Shown: positions 34,743 to 46,449 of the stretch, in pieces
How positions within the stretch are numbered: the first letter of the stretch is position 1
Layout of the letters: every line of letters starts with the position of its first letter
From: Sordaria brevicollis
Taxonomy: Eukaryota > Ascomycota > Sordariomycetes > Sordariales > Sordariaceae
Assembly: GCA_033439795.1 (NCBI GenBank)
Contig: JAUTDP010000016.1
Span: 124,001 to 188,000 of the forward strand
Direction of reading: 5' to 3'
DNA length: 64,000 nt
The notes under the pieces: generated by a model
Told to the model about the DNA's origin: nothing
Seen by the model: the letters and a program-made list of their open reading frames with translations, nothing else
Databases searched by the model: none
Made by a program: the position numbers and the translations under genes

Positions 34743-37700
34743 ATTATTTCTTAATCGGTCGGTTTAATAACGGGTCGACGCTATTTAATATTAATAAAGC
34801 GGAAATCGAATTAAATAATACTTTTATAATTATCGTAACGGAATAGTCGAAATGCATTGGGGTATACTTCTTAAAATTTACTACAATAAATCGTAATTAA
34901 TACCAATCTAGTTTAACGGTTATATATAATCGTACTTATTTAATTATACCCTTCTTTCTTTTACTATATAAAATTAATCCACTTATAATTAACTTATATA
35001 TTAATAGTTCGATTAATATACGTAGCTCGATTCGTCGCAAAGCGTTCGATATTTATTATAATATTTACTACCCTCGATTATACTTATTTATAGAAGGTAC
35101 GGGGGTCGGCGCAGGGTTTATTATATTAAACGGGGCTAATATAGATATTTAGCTCTAATATCGGGATTAATAAATATTTAATATTATTAGCGCTTGGGTG
35201 AATATACCTATATTGTATTGGTTGTACTACTATAACGGTTTTTGCGCTTAATATTAATAGCGCTACCCTTTGTAGGATCCGGCGGTAAAGGGCCTTCCTC
35301 TTCTCGGTCGGCTATAATATTAGGTACGTTCGGTAAAAACCCGAGGTTATTTACTCGCAATATTTATATAATTAAATAATTAATTAATTAACTAATTATT
35401 TATTTACAATATAATACAATATAATATAATACGATGCAATATACTTAAGCAATCGAAATATAAATTTAAAGAAAATTAGAAGCAGAATTGCAGCCGAATT
35501 TATCCTAACTAAAGAAAAAATTATACGCTGGCAATAATAGATAACCCTTCTTTCTAAACCCTTCCTAATAATAAATATAGGTAAGTAAATAGAATAATAC
35601 TTCGGTAAATAAATATATAAAATATACTTTAATAAATAGTAATCCGAATATAAATTATCCCAAATCGCTTTACGCGTCTATACGCGTCGCGCATTGTACG
35701 TTTAATATTAATCTACTATTATTAAATATTACGAATCGAACCTACTAAAATTATATCGCTACTTTAATTTATATTGTATCGATTACCGTTAGTGCCTACT
35801 ATAAGGAATATACGGGTAAGCGACGCGGCCGATAAAGGTCGACTTAGCGGTAAATTAATACGACTATTACGAATTATATTTATTAACGACGAAGATAATA
35901 TTACTTTATTATAAAATACCGCCGTAAGCGAAGAATTCGAAGATATTATAATAACCGACTCCGTATCGCTATAATTATCGCTTATCGAAGTTGTCGGAAA
36001 TTAAAATATCGAATAAAATAGCGAAGATAATAGTATTATATAAAGTATCGAATAGGAATAGTCGGGCGGGTTTAAATCGAGTAATCCGCCGTTATTAATA
36101 ATATCGAGCGTAGAATCGTTATTATTTAAATCCGAAAATAAAGGTTAATATTAACACTAATATATATCGGAATAATTAAAGTATATTAACCTAATATTAC
36201 TATATAAGTATTATTAATATTAATAAGCTTTGTAATAGCGACCTCAATAATATTATAACTTAAGCAATACGCGAGGATATTCTACTCAACGAGCTCCTTA
36301 GTACCGGCGGATACGAAAATTACATTATCGTCGCAATAGACCCTAAGTTATCCGATACCGACGATACCGATAATATTAACCGTAACAATAGCCCGAAATT
36401 AATTTATTTACCTATAGAGGGCGATATTTCGACCTTATTACATATCCGCCAAAATAAAGAAATTTAAATATCGGAATTCGAAATAGCTCTAACTTCGTTT
36501 ACCGATTTAATAAATTTTAATCGATAGTTTTAAAATACTCTATACGAAGTTTTATTATTAATTAAAGGCAATAACGGCGAAATACCCAATATATTTAAAA
36601 AATTACTACCGCAATTATTAACCCTCTATAAGCGTATACGAACCCGGATACTGATAATGAATATACGAAAGGTAAAAATACCAGTAAATATTTTAAAAAT
36701 ACTTATATTACCGTTTAATCTCAAATTAAAAGAACGAAGGAAAATCGAAATACTCCGCTAACGATAAGACGCAATAAAGGCCGCCAATATTATATATAAA
36801 GCCGCTAAAATAATGGCGCGAAAGGGAAAAAATAGTAGCTAAATTCGAATATTAATAAAAGTAGCGGAGCGTATTCAAATAAAAGCGGATAAATTAAATA
36901 CTATAGGTATAAATATAATAGATAAAGAAAGTATTAATATTTTTAAAATCGTATTACTTATATTTACTACCCTATTTACATTCTTCGACCCATTTACACT
37001 ATTTAGGAATATTATCGTATTAAATCTTAATAAAAAAGTATATAGCGGTCCCGGTTACTTTGTCGATATATTTCAAGAATTCTACGAATCCCATTTATAA
37101 TTTTTATCGGTGCGCATAATATTTAGTCGGTATACGTATATTATATTTAAAAATTCGATTAATCCCGCTAATAATACTAAAACTAGCCCGCCAATTTTTC
37201 CCAACGACTAGATATTCTACCGATATACCGACAACCGTTATCTATTAGTATGCAAAGATATTCCCGATTCACGAACTTACATTAATGTACATATTGGCCG
37301 GGTATACAATATTAAATTAGATCGCCGTATATAATTATATACGGATAATAAGGAGGAAATATATTTATAAATATAGGAGGTATACCGGCGAAAGGCACCT
37401 ACAATAAAAATATTCGTCGATATAAGCATTATTATACTAAATTAAAAGCCTTAAAAATTAATACTAATTAATAAATTCACGTATATTCTAAAAAGTATAA
37501 TATTTACTTACTATAATATTTATATTAATTATTTATATAATAAAGACTACCGGAATCCAAATTTTAATTTTAGGGTAAAGCCTCGATTACGTAAGGATAG
37601 GGGTAATTAACGAAAACCCAAATAGGAAACCCCATTCCCCAAATACAATATCCCTATATTCCAAATACTATAGGATAAAGATAAGGAATTCTATATAGTA

Positions 37701-40700
37701 CAACGAATAATATATTTTAATACCGATAACGATCTTTTTATTATACCTATATACTATACACATCCTATTAAAATAGAGTTAGAATTAGAGTATTTTTTTC
37801 GAAAAGTATTTAAATACAAATAGGACTAATACTAGGAAGGTCGTATACCGGTCGTCTCTTTTCTATATATCGACTTCATCGACGGTTTTAATATATTTTG
37901 TAATTTTTACCGCATATTAATAGGATTCTATTTTATACCTACTAACCTATTAATATAAGAGCATCTACGCCCAAAGAGCATCTTTCCCTTAATACTTAAT
38001 CCTTATAGCTCGAATTTTAATAATATTAATAAAGCTTTAAAAATTATAACAAAGTTAAATAAAGGGATAATTATATATATCCCTAAAAGAGGCGAAATTT
38101 TATTATATATATTCGCGCTATATTATATTAGGGATATACTATAGCAAGTAGAGAATTGCGGCTTTAAGGGTCTTTGAAGTACTAAATTTTACTATTACTA
38201 TTTCACGTCCAAAAGTACTAACCGGCTAAACGACCCAAATATATAAATTAATTTCGATATTATAAATAATAATTAATATTACTATTAAATCCTTAAAATA
38301 TAATAATATATAATATTAATAAACGATTTTACCGCTAAGAAATATAGTATATAATAGGGTATCAAAGAACCCTTCCCGGCACTAATAAATCTCTCACCGA
38401 ATTTCGATATTATTATAAACCGCCTATACAATCCAATATATTCTAAATTCAATAGCATTACTTAAATAATACACCAATTACTATATAAAAATATCTTAAT
38501 TCCTACGGGTAGGGCCAAATATACTATATAACTACAAATATAACTATTCCCCCCTAATTAATAACAATTATAATTACCATTCACTTATCGACTAAGTTAG
38601 CAAATAATTTATTATAATAAATAATTAATTATTACGCTTATTATATTATTATATTAGCTAAAAAAAACTATATAAATCCCAAATTCTATACTACTATCGA
38701 AGTAAAAACTAATAAAAATCCGGTTAAATTAATTATAGAAGCTCTAACCAAAATAATAAAGAGTAAAATAATTCTAATAGGTATAAAACTATTAAAGGAA
38801 GACTATCGGCGATTATATAATACCGTATATAAAATTCGATATATATATAATTAACTATATTTTATATTTTCGGCATCGATTATATCGAAAACCCCGTCCC
38901 GTACACGTTTAAAAACGCGAAGAACTTTTTAACTAGGGGTAAATAATATAGAGAATCCTAAATCCAATATAGAATCCCCACTTAACGGCGGCGGTAATAT
39001 ATTATTATAAAATTAACTAAAAAATAGCGTTAAAGGATAAAAACGAGCAACGTAATATAAGGCTCGTATAATTCGACCTAATCTCTATATAGGGGTATAT
39101 TATAAAGAATTTATAAAAAAATACAACCCTCCAATGAATAATAATTCGTTAATAAGCGAGGATGCGTATCGGTAAATAAACCCCCGTAATATAGAATTAA
39201 AGTAAGAAGTATCGTAAAAACGGAAAATGCGAAGTAGCACCTAAACATACGATAAAAAGCTACAATTGAAAAAAAAAAAATAAAAAAGGAATTAAACCGC
39301 TAATAACTATATTCGAATAAATACTTTAAGCGCAAAATATACAAAACGAACTATTTTAATATTGAAAAGACCCTCCTCATAAAAATCAATTACTAGTAAA
39401 CTATATAATTAATATTACTCGGCTTATTTAAAGAAAACGACCCCCAATTAACGGCGGATATAATCGAACTATTATGGAAATACCCAATACTTTTTAATAT
39501 CGTACTATCGTATTCTAACCGGAGCGATCTAAACGAATAGGGCGAAAATAACGATAAAGAAGAATAAATAGAATATTCCGGTAACCCGAACTATATCGCT
39601 CTATATATTATTAATAAACTCCGGCCGGATAAAAAGAGGGTATTTAATTATTATATAATTAACGAAAAATAGCGTTTACCCTTGCGTATAATATTCGACG
39701 ATATAACGGCATAGTAGTTTAAATTATTACAATATACCTACTATTATAATTTTAATGCGCTAAAGGGCGATCCGTCGTTCTTCGAAAATACGGTAATTAA
39801 ATAGGCGGAGAAATTCAACTTTATAAATAAGTACGTACCCTAATAAAGTCTTTATATAAAACCTAGTAATCGTATACGGTATTATCTACGATTTCGACTA
39901 CTTCCTCGTTCAATATCGGTATACAAAAGACTCAATAGTTTTTTAATCGATCCTAATATATTTTCGAAAATATTAACCAAATTTATATATTTAAAAGGTA
40001 GTTTAGATACGCCGCGGTTATACGCCATCGTATTTATATACGCCCTAAAATTAAGTATATTTACGTGCAAATGCCTATAGAATTTCCTATTATATTTCGC
40101 TAAAGTATTATATATTACACATTCGAAATAGCAATACTAAACCAATTTCGATTATAAATATCTTTATTATTTTACCACTTCTAGTAAGTAATTAATAGCG
40201 TATCTAATCCGCAATAATATATTAATAGCCAAAACCATCGATAATTGTCTATATTTATACGACGAATATTACTATATAATATTACTCGAATAGTATAGTA
40301 AATATTACAGTAGGACGTAATAAATATACTAATATTTTTTCTACCTCTAATGTTTTACATTAGCGGTTCACGTTTAAATACAGCGACTACATCTAGTACG
40401 TATCTTGTAGCGATACCCCAAAGTAATACCGTATTAGCCGTATCGATTATATTTTTAAATAAGATTATTATACGAAGAACTATATTTTCATCCTAATTAC
40501 GCTAATTCGTTGTATATAGAAACGATACCATATTCTAAACTTTAAAATATTAGAAGAGATAATAAAACTTATTATTATTAATCTAACGGCTATATAACCT
40601 ATTAATTTATATATAATGTACGTAAAGGGTATTAATATTATTTAAGTCGATTAGGATATTTATACCCTTTAATTAGAGTTAATAATACGATAATCGCTAA

Positions 40701-41718
40701 CGTCCAATATAATTCAACGTTTTAACGGTTTTACTTCGAATTATACGTCTATATAATACTAATAATAAATATATATAAGGGTAATATTAAATATATAAAT
40801 TTCTATCCGTAAATTGTCTATAAATTTTACCCTCGAATAATTATATTATACTAACTTTTCTACTCGTACTTAGCGTACGGTAAACGATAACGAATACCTT
40901 TTCGAAAATTATAGATATAAAATTACGACCAAAATAACTATATATACGAAAAAGGGATTGGTACGTTAATAAATACTAATAATATTATTACCTAAGGATA
41001 ATTCCGTTTATATTTTAATAAAGAATTAAATTACGGATAGCAATACAAACTAAGTAAGTAAATATTTCGAAAAGCTTACCGTATACTTATAACTAATAAT
41101 AATTAAAAGGTTACTTCGGAGAGTAAAGCCGGTTAATATATATTAATATTATATAATATAATATAATATTATAAAACGAAAGCCCGGGGCCGATAACCGA
41201 TAAAAAAAGAAATAGGACTTAAGATATTAATCTAATTTATATAAACGGGAGGTATTTATCCTATATATTATAATATCGTATATATAGTATTTATTAACCG
41301 GATTATACTAATTATAAATAAATAGAAATATAATACCTTCCGTCGATATTTATAAAATCTTATAGTAAATAACCAAATTAAGAATACTAATATATTTACT
41401 TTATTTTTTTCCCTCTTATTATTTTTCTATATTTCTCTCTCTATTTCTACTTACTTAATTTCCTTTTTATTACGTAACTCTCTCAATTATATTAATAGTA
41501 ATTAATATTAATTCTTTTACTAGGGGTATATATTTATATAGAACGCAAATATATATATAATTAATTATTATAATAATTTTAATCGTACTTTAATAAATAC
41601 GACCGTAAATACAATATAACTGTACGTCGGTGAATTTCTATCCGGTATACGGTAAGCGGTATATAATATACTATTAAGCAATTAAGTAACCTATTTAATC
41701 CGTATAATAATTATAGTT
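34743..41718 (+). mobile_element. DNA-transposon relic with KDZ/Plavaka-like (TNP2-type) transposase
   Basis: RIP-degraded plus-strand coding remains. From 37,869 the frame reads IDFIDGFNIFCNFYRILIGFY, FIPTNLL, then RPKSIFPLILNPYSSNFN; after ~38,045 it reads KGIIIYIPKRGEILLYIFALYYIRDI and ENCGFKGL. This matches, allowing for RIP, the D-G-F-G-x-Y-R-N-x-Y-R, P-L-T-L-G-P-H-G and G-D-M-P-Q-Q...C-G-F-K order of the large fungal Plavaka/KDZ transposases. A further nearly open plus-strand stretch (for example LFKENDPQLTADIIELLWKYP) lies at 39,415-39,540. Terminal inverted repeats were not identified, so the limits given are only those of the unexplained tract. Confidence 0.6.
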
Positions 41719-41830
41719 GCGGTATTAGGCTGGTTTAGAGCCGTAACCGCTTACTTAGTAGCCCGTACAATAACCGCAACCGCGGTACCGGGGCTGGTCC
41801 AGAGCCGTAACCGCTAAGGTAGCCTATACG
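41719..41830. repeat. 63-bp direct repeat, GC-rich, at the island edge
   Basis: GCGGTATTAGGCTGGTTTAG... (41,719) recurs as GCGGTACCGGGGCTGGTCCAG... (41,782), each followed by AGCCGTAACCGCT and a TAGCC. Differences are transitions, so the second copy is closer to the original. It may be part of the subterminal region of the transposon relic. Confidence 0.6.
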
Positions 41831-41990
41831 CGAAATCGCGATCGGGGTCGTAATTAGGGACGGCGGGATTAGGGTACCGGTATTAAAGTACGGGGTTGGG
41901 ACGAAATATAAATTACCGGATAAAATATTAATACTTATAATTATAAGCGTAACGACCCGCCTCCTATCCGTATATATAATCTATATACCC

Positions 41991-42459
41991 GCATTAACGC
42001 AGATCCGGCCGCGGCCCACAGTCCTAGCGCATGCTTCAGGGCATTTTTCAAGGTCTAGCACCCAAAAATCGGATCGCAGAAAATAGACCAATGAGAGGCC
42101 GTCCTCAATCAACAGTGCTTGATGTCAGAACAAGGCTTGTCAAATATCCAAGGCGTATCTCACTATCTGGGCTTAAAAACATTTCTATACTTGAAGGCTA
42201 GTACAATGCTTATAACTCTCCTCATATTCCCGCTGCGGTAGTCAGGATTCTACTACTGCTGCTGCCACTCCCACTACCACTAGTAGTACTCAAGGAACAA
42301 CAGCAGCAGCTTAACAAACACGTGGCAAGCAATCTGATGTTAGCAATTTCCACTTTTTGTCATGTCAGGACTCGCGGGCAGGGGCAGGACTCGTCGACAC
42401 AGCAACACAGCAACACAGCAAGGAGCTTAATGGACGTGGATAGCAGTAGAAGTAACAGT

Positions 42460-42506
<47 letters not shown>

Positions 42507-43866
42507 GGTTAAACTTGATGTCAAGAAGGCTGAAGAACTTTGACGAATGTCACAGAGGTAAACAGCGTCGACCGGTTTGATGAGGTCAACAAGGACTGCA
42601 GGAGCAGAAGTAACAGCGGGGCCAACTGCAAAAGCAAAAGCAAAAGCAATAACCGACTAGGTATAAAGGTATTTGAACAAGGTCGTAAGAAAGTCCCGTG
42701 ATATATTTCTCTATTTGTTTGGAGAGTCCAAGTTGGAAAGTGGAAACACCGAAACAAGATACCTATTGCAAAGACTGATGGGAGCTGATAACGTATGGAC
42801 ATGCTTTTGTGGACGGTATAGTATGGATAAGCAGGATGGGATCAGGCACTCAGAAAGGCACAATAAATCAACAGAATAAAGTAATCACAGTTCAGTAACC
42901 ATTCGGGTACTTATCAAACCTCTCTTCTCTTCTTCATTCCAACTACCAACAACTACCAACTCAAAGCTCGCTATAAACCTCACAGAAAAGAATAGATAAT
43001 GAGAAAAAGGTAGAAAAAAGAAAGAAAAAAACGTTTAGAAACCCGGGTATCCTATGATGACACTCCCCTCCCTCCATCTTCCACTACCACTACCATTCCC
43101 TCCTCCGCCTTCCATCTTCCACTACCATTCCCACTTTCCTCCACCCCCTTTCCACTTCAGTTGCTTTCCTTTCCATTTACTTTTCTCTCCGCCCAACTTT
43201 CTCTCTTCCAGCAACAACAAAAAAGAAAAAGGATATCAAAAACAACATCAACTCAACATCAACTCAACATCACCTCAACAGTACTACTACTAGTGTAAAT
43301 TACGGATTATTTTCCTCCCATCTCTCCCTTCTCTCCCTTCTCCTTCTTCTTCTTCTTCTTCCTCTTCTTCTTTATGTCCCTCCCTCCCTTCCCTGCTCCT
43401 AGATGGACGTTCCCGACCTAACTAAGCCAAACCAAAGTCTTCTGCTCGTCTGTCTGAGTTTGCATACCCCGAGACTTCTCGTTTCGTTAAAAGAACAAAT
43501 GGGCATATCTTGTCTTGTCTTGTCTTGTCTTGTCTTGTCTTGGGATGAGTCGTGACCTGTTAGCTTCCTCTTCTCTCTTTTCTCTCTTCCACCCTCTTTC
43601 TTTCCATTGGTCTGTCTGGCCGCTGTGATGCAGTCAAGGGCTTGTTGCTTTTTTTTTTTTTTCGGTCTGCGGGTATCTTCTTCTTTCGGATCGAGGTCAT
43701 TGTCCGCTGCAAGGCTGGAGCTTTGAACCTGACTGACAGCAATCCAGCCTTGTCAGGCCTGACACTGACACTGACATACTAGCCCCATCTGACCTCCTAT
43801 GCGCCAGCTCCGAGCACGCGGCCTTGTGTTTTGATTGCGAATTCGAATTCGACTCGAACGGTGCGA
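41991..43866. other. Gene-free spacer with microsatellites
   Basis: No supportable gene. It includes an AGC/CAG microsatellite at ~42,440-42,505, CAAAAG repeats near 42,630, a pyrimidine-rich stretch near 43,310-43,395 and seven TTGTC units at ~43,508-43,542. The Ser-rich open frame at 42,322 begins with GTG and is only the microsatellite translated. The right end is the 3' side of the Arf gene. Confidence 0.5.
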
Positions 43867-44515
43867 TCACTGCTTCTGAGCAGCCTTCATGTTATCACTC
43901 AGCCAGTTGAAGCCCTCCTGGAGACCGGCCTTCTCTATCGCAATGGTGGGTTGTACGGCGTAGATGCGGTCCTTGAGTTTGTTGAGCTGGAGCTTCTCGG
44001 TGACTTCGGCGGGGGTCATGGCTGTTTGTCGTTTCTGTTAGCATCATCACCTTCTTCTCGCAAATCCATTCCCAAAATGCCCGGTAAAAAGAAAGGAGAC
44101 AAAAAGGCAACTCACCACCAGCAATATCCTGCTTATTAGCAAAAACCAACAACAAACAATCCTTCATCTCCCTATCATTAATAATCCGATGCAGCTCCAC
44201 CCTCGCCTCGTCAATCCGCGCATGATCCGCGCTATCCACCACGAAAATCAGTCCTTGGGTACCACTGTAATAATGGCGCCACAAGGGGCGGATCTTGTCC
44301 TGCCCGCCAACGTCCCAGATGTTGAACTTGATGTTTCGCAGCGTTACGGTTTCCACGTTGAAGCCGACCGTCGGGATGGTGGTGACGTGGTCTTGCAGCT
44401 TCAGCTTGTACAGGATGGTGGTCTTGCCGGCGGCGTCGAGGCCGAGCATCAGGACGCGGACTTCCTTGGTGCCGAAGAGCTTGGCCATGAAGCCGAGGGA
44501 GAGGACGTTGCCCAT
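43867..44515 (-). CDS. ADP-ribosylation factor, Arf6-like small GTPase
   Basis: Small GTPase that acts at the plasma membrane and in endocytic recycling and polarity; fungal homologs are yeast Arf3 and the Aspergillus ArfB group. Exons on the minus strand: 44515-44116 and 44021-43867, split by a 94-nt intron (GTGAGT donor, ACAG acceptor). The product is 184 aa (usual 175-181). Seen: Gly2 in MGNVLSLG for N-myristoylation, P-loop GLDAAGKT at 25-32, PTVGFNVET switch [18 protein letters not shown] switch II at 67-83, and NKQD at 127-130. [15 protein letters not shown] and [11 protein letters not shown] are Arf6-type rather than Arf1-type. The usual G5 segment (PSCATSGDG in Arf6) reads PTIAIEKAG here. 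A TGTGTG run precedes the start. Confidence 0.93.
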
Positions 44516-46449
44516 TTTGGATGTTGTGTGTGTGTGTGTTGTCTGAGTAGGTGTTGGGGTGGGTAGGTGGTCGTGAAGGGTTCGACCTAGGTTTAGGTGT
44601 CTGTGGATGACACAACGACGACGGAAATAATATTCGATCGATCGATTTTTCGCGCGCGCGACGAAGGGAGTGTATTGGGCGACAGCGACGAGTGGTGTTT
44701 GCGACTGGCGATGGGACGAGAAGATGAAGAAGCGGAATTAAGGAGTGGATGGACTACTAGAGAGAGACACAACACATGTGTTAGTTAACGGATGGATTGT
44801 CTGTCAGAGGTAGCGCACGTAGACAACAACAATGTAACTGGCGAGACACAGTTTGAGGGAACATTTGGGGGTTCTGGTGGTCGGATGGGTTTCATCTAAC
44901 CGGCAACCCTGAATGAGTGTAAGGTCGGTAGCGATAGACACCACGGGGAAGCAACACCAACACCAACACCAGCCTAGGGAAGAAGAGACGACAAACAGAC
45001 AGACGAAGAACGGACATACCTTGGGTATCAGGTTGTTGAATTACAATTGGAATTAAGAGGCGGGCGCAAAGGGGTGGGAGTGTCGCCGTCGAGTGGATGT
45101 GTAGCGTATTGTGTGGGTAGAGGGAATTGGCAATCGAAGAGTTCCGTTGATGGTGTCGTCGGTCGCTTGTTGCTTGGTTGGTTGCTTCACGTGTCTTGTC
45201 TCAGCTGGAGGTGCCTTGTCTTTTTTTTTCCTTGTCGTCTTGTTCCGTCGTCTGTCGCAAATAACGCGGGTTCGGTAGTTTTGACGGGAAGGCTGTGTAA
45301 TCGCTCGCTAGTTTTCTTTTGTGAGAAAGAGATTAATTATCCAGGAGCAGGAGCAGCGATCTGGTGGTGGTGGTGGTCGTGGTGCCGTGGGCCGTGGACC
45401 GTTGTGGGAGACGGAGAGTGTTGTCTGGTGAAACCTGGTAAGAGGACGGAGTGCGGTGTTGATCAGGACTGTTGATCCAACGGGATGCCAATCTGGAGAC
45501 TGACAGCAGCAGAACAGAAGCTGGAGAAGCAGCACAAGGGAAGCACAGCAGCAGCGGGCAGGCCCAAAAAAGATCAGGAGCTTTCAGGAGATTTGATGAG
45601 CGAGGAAAAAAAGACGGGAGGCAGTCACTGAGATGGAAAGAGCCCTCCAGCCCATTTTGTTACCGTCAGCGACTGCTCACTGCAGTGTTTCGCTGTGTTT
45701 CGCTGTCCGCTAACACCAAAAGGGAACAAGCACGCCGACGATTATGGGGGGACTCTAGGGACTTGGCGGGACATGGTTTGATGCCCCTGAAAAGCCAGCC
45801 AATCAGAGACCACAAATCGGAATTGCCATTTCCCTTCTGCAGCTGGCCCGTGCTTCTCTCCAGCACTTCTCCAGCACCCGGGCATGGCACGACAAGGGAG
45901 GGGCCATGTCACCATGTCTAGCGGCCTCCACCCGGAAATTCAACTTGTTGATGAAGCCATGCTGGACATTGCCGGGGCAGTCGGGGGTCGTCCGGCATTT
46001 CACTATACGTAGAGGTATGTACACCCGGCAACTTGTCTCCGGCAAAGTCAACCGCTCATTAGATATTAGAGGGTGGAAGGACAAACATTATAGACTGGGA
46101 GGATACCATGGATATTTGTATGAGTACCTATGGAAGACAATTGGCTTGTTCTACCTTCTATCTCCCTGTGTGAAGCAAACCACTTCGCTAGATATACCGA
46201 TCATGATATATCTCCAACGGCCTCCTGAGGAAGACATCGTTCAAACCAAGCAAGCCCGCTACATATAACATTCGCTTGTATCCTGTTCATAGTCATCAAT
46301 CATCACATTCTCATTGCCATGCCATCATGCCATGGTCCCTCTTCGACCGTTTCTCCCATGCTACTACTAACTACACCAGCACCTACCTCCACGTAACAAA
46401 AAATGCCTTCCAACCAAAGCTTCAAGCTTCAGATTTATCGCGCCATCTA
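44516..46449. other. Spacer between Arf6-like gene and SGF29
   Basis: 1.9 kb without a supportable gene. The left part is the upstream region of the Arf6-like gene, with a GT repeat at ~44,527-44,540, GATCGATCGAT near 44,636 and GCGCGCGCG near 44,652. Open frames starting at 45,047 and 45,472 begin with TTG and lack domain features. Confidence 0.5.

Larger units (their letters stand above)
9960..41990. other. AT-rich RIP-mutated heterochromatic island
   Basis: Both base composition and coding quality change sharply near 9,960 and 41,990. Inside, TA dinucleotides dominate, reading frames are broken by TAA/TAG, and duplicated segments differ by C/T and G/A transitions. That is the signature of repeat-induced point mutation in Neurospora and relatives, where such tracts usually carry DNA methylation and H3K9me3 (family knowledge, not visible here). 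All contents that I can identify are transposon relics. Confidence 0.92.

Noticed and set aside
42322..42543. Ser-rich 73-codon ORF
   Set aside because: It begins with GTG and consists mainly of the AGC microsatellite; no supporting feature.
45047..45921. Two ORFs upstream of the Arf6-like gene
   Set aside because: Both begin with TTG, lack family resemblance and sit in probable promoter or leader DNA.
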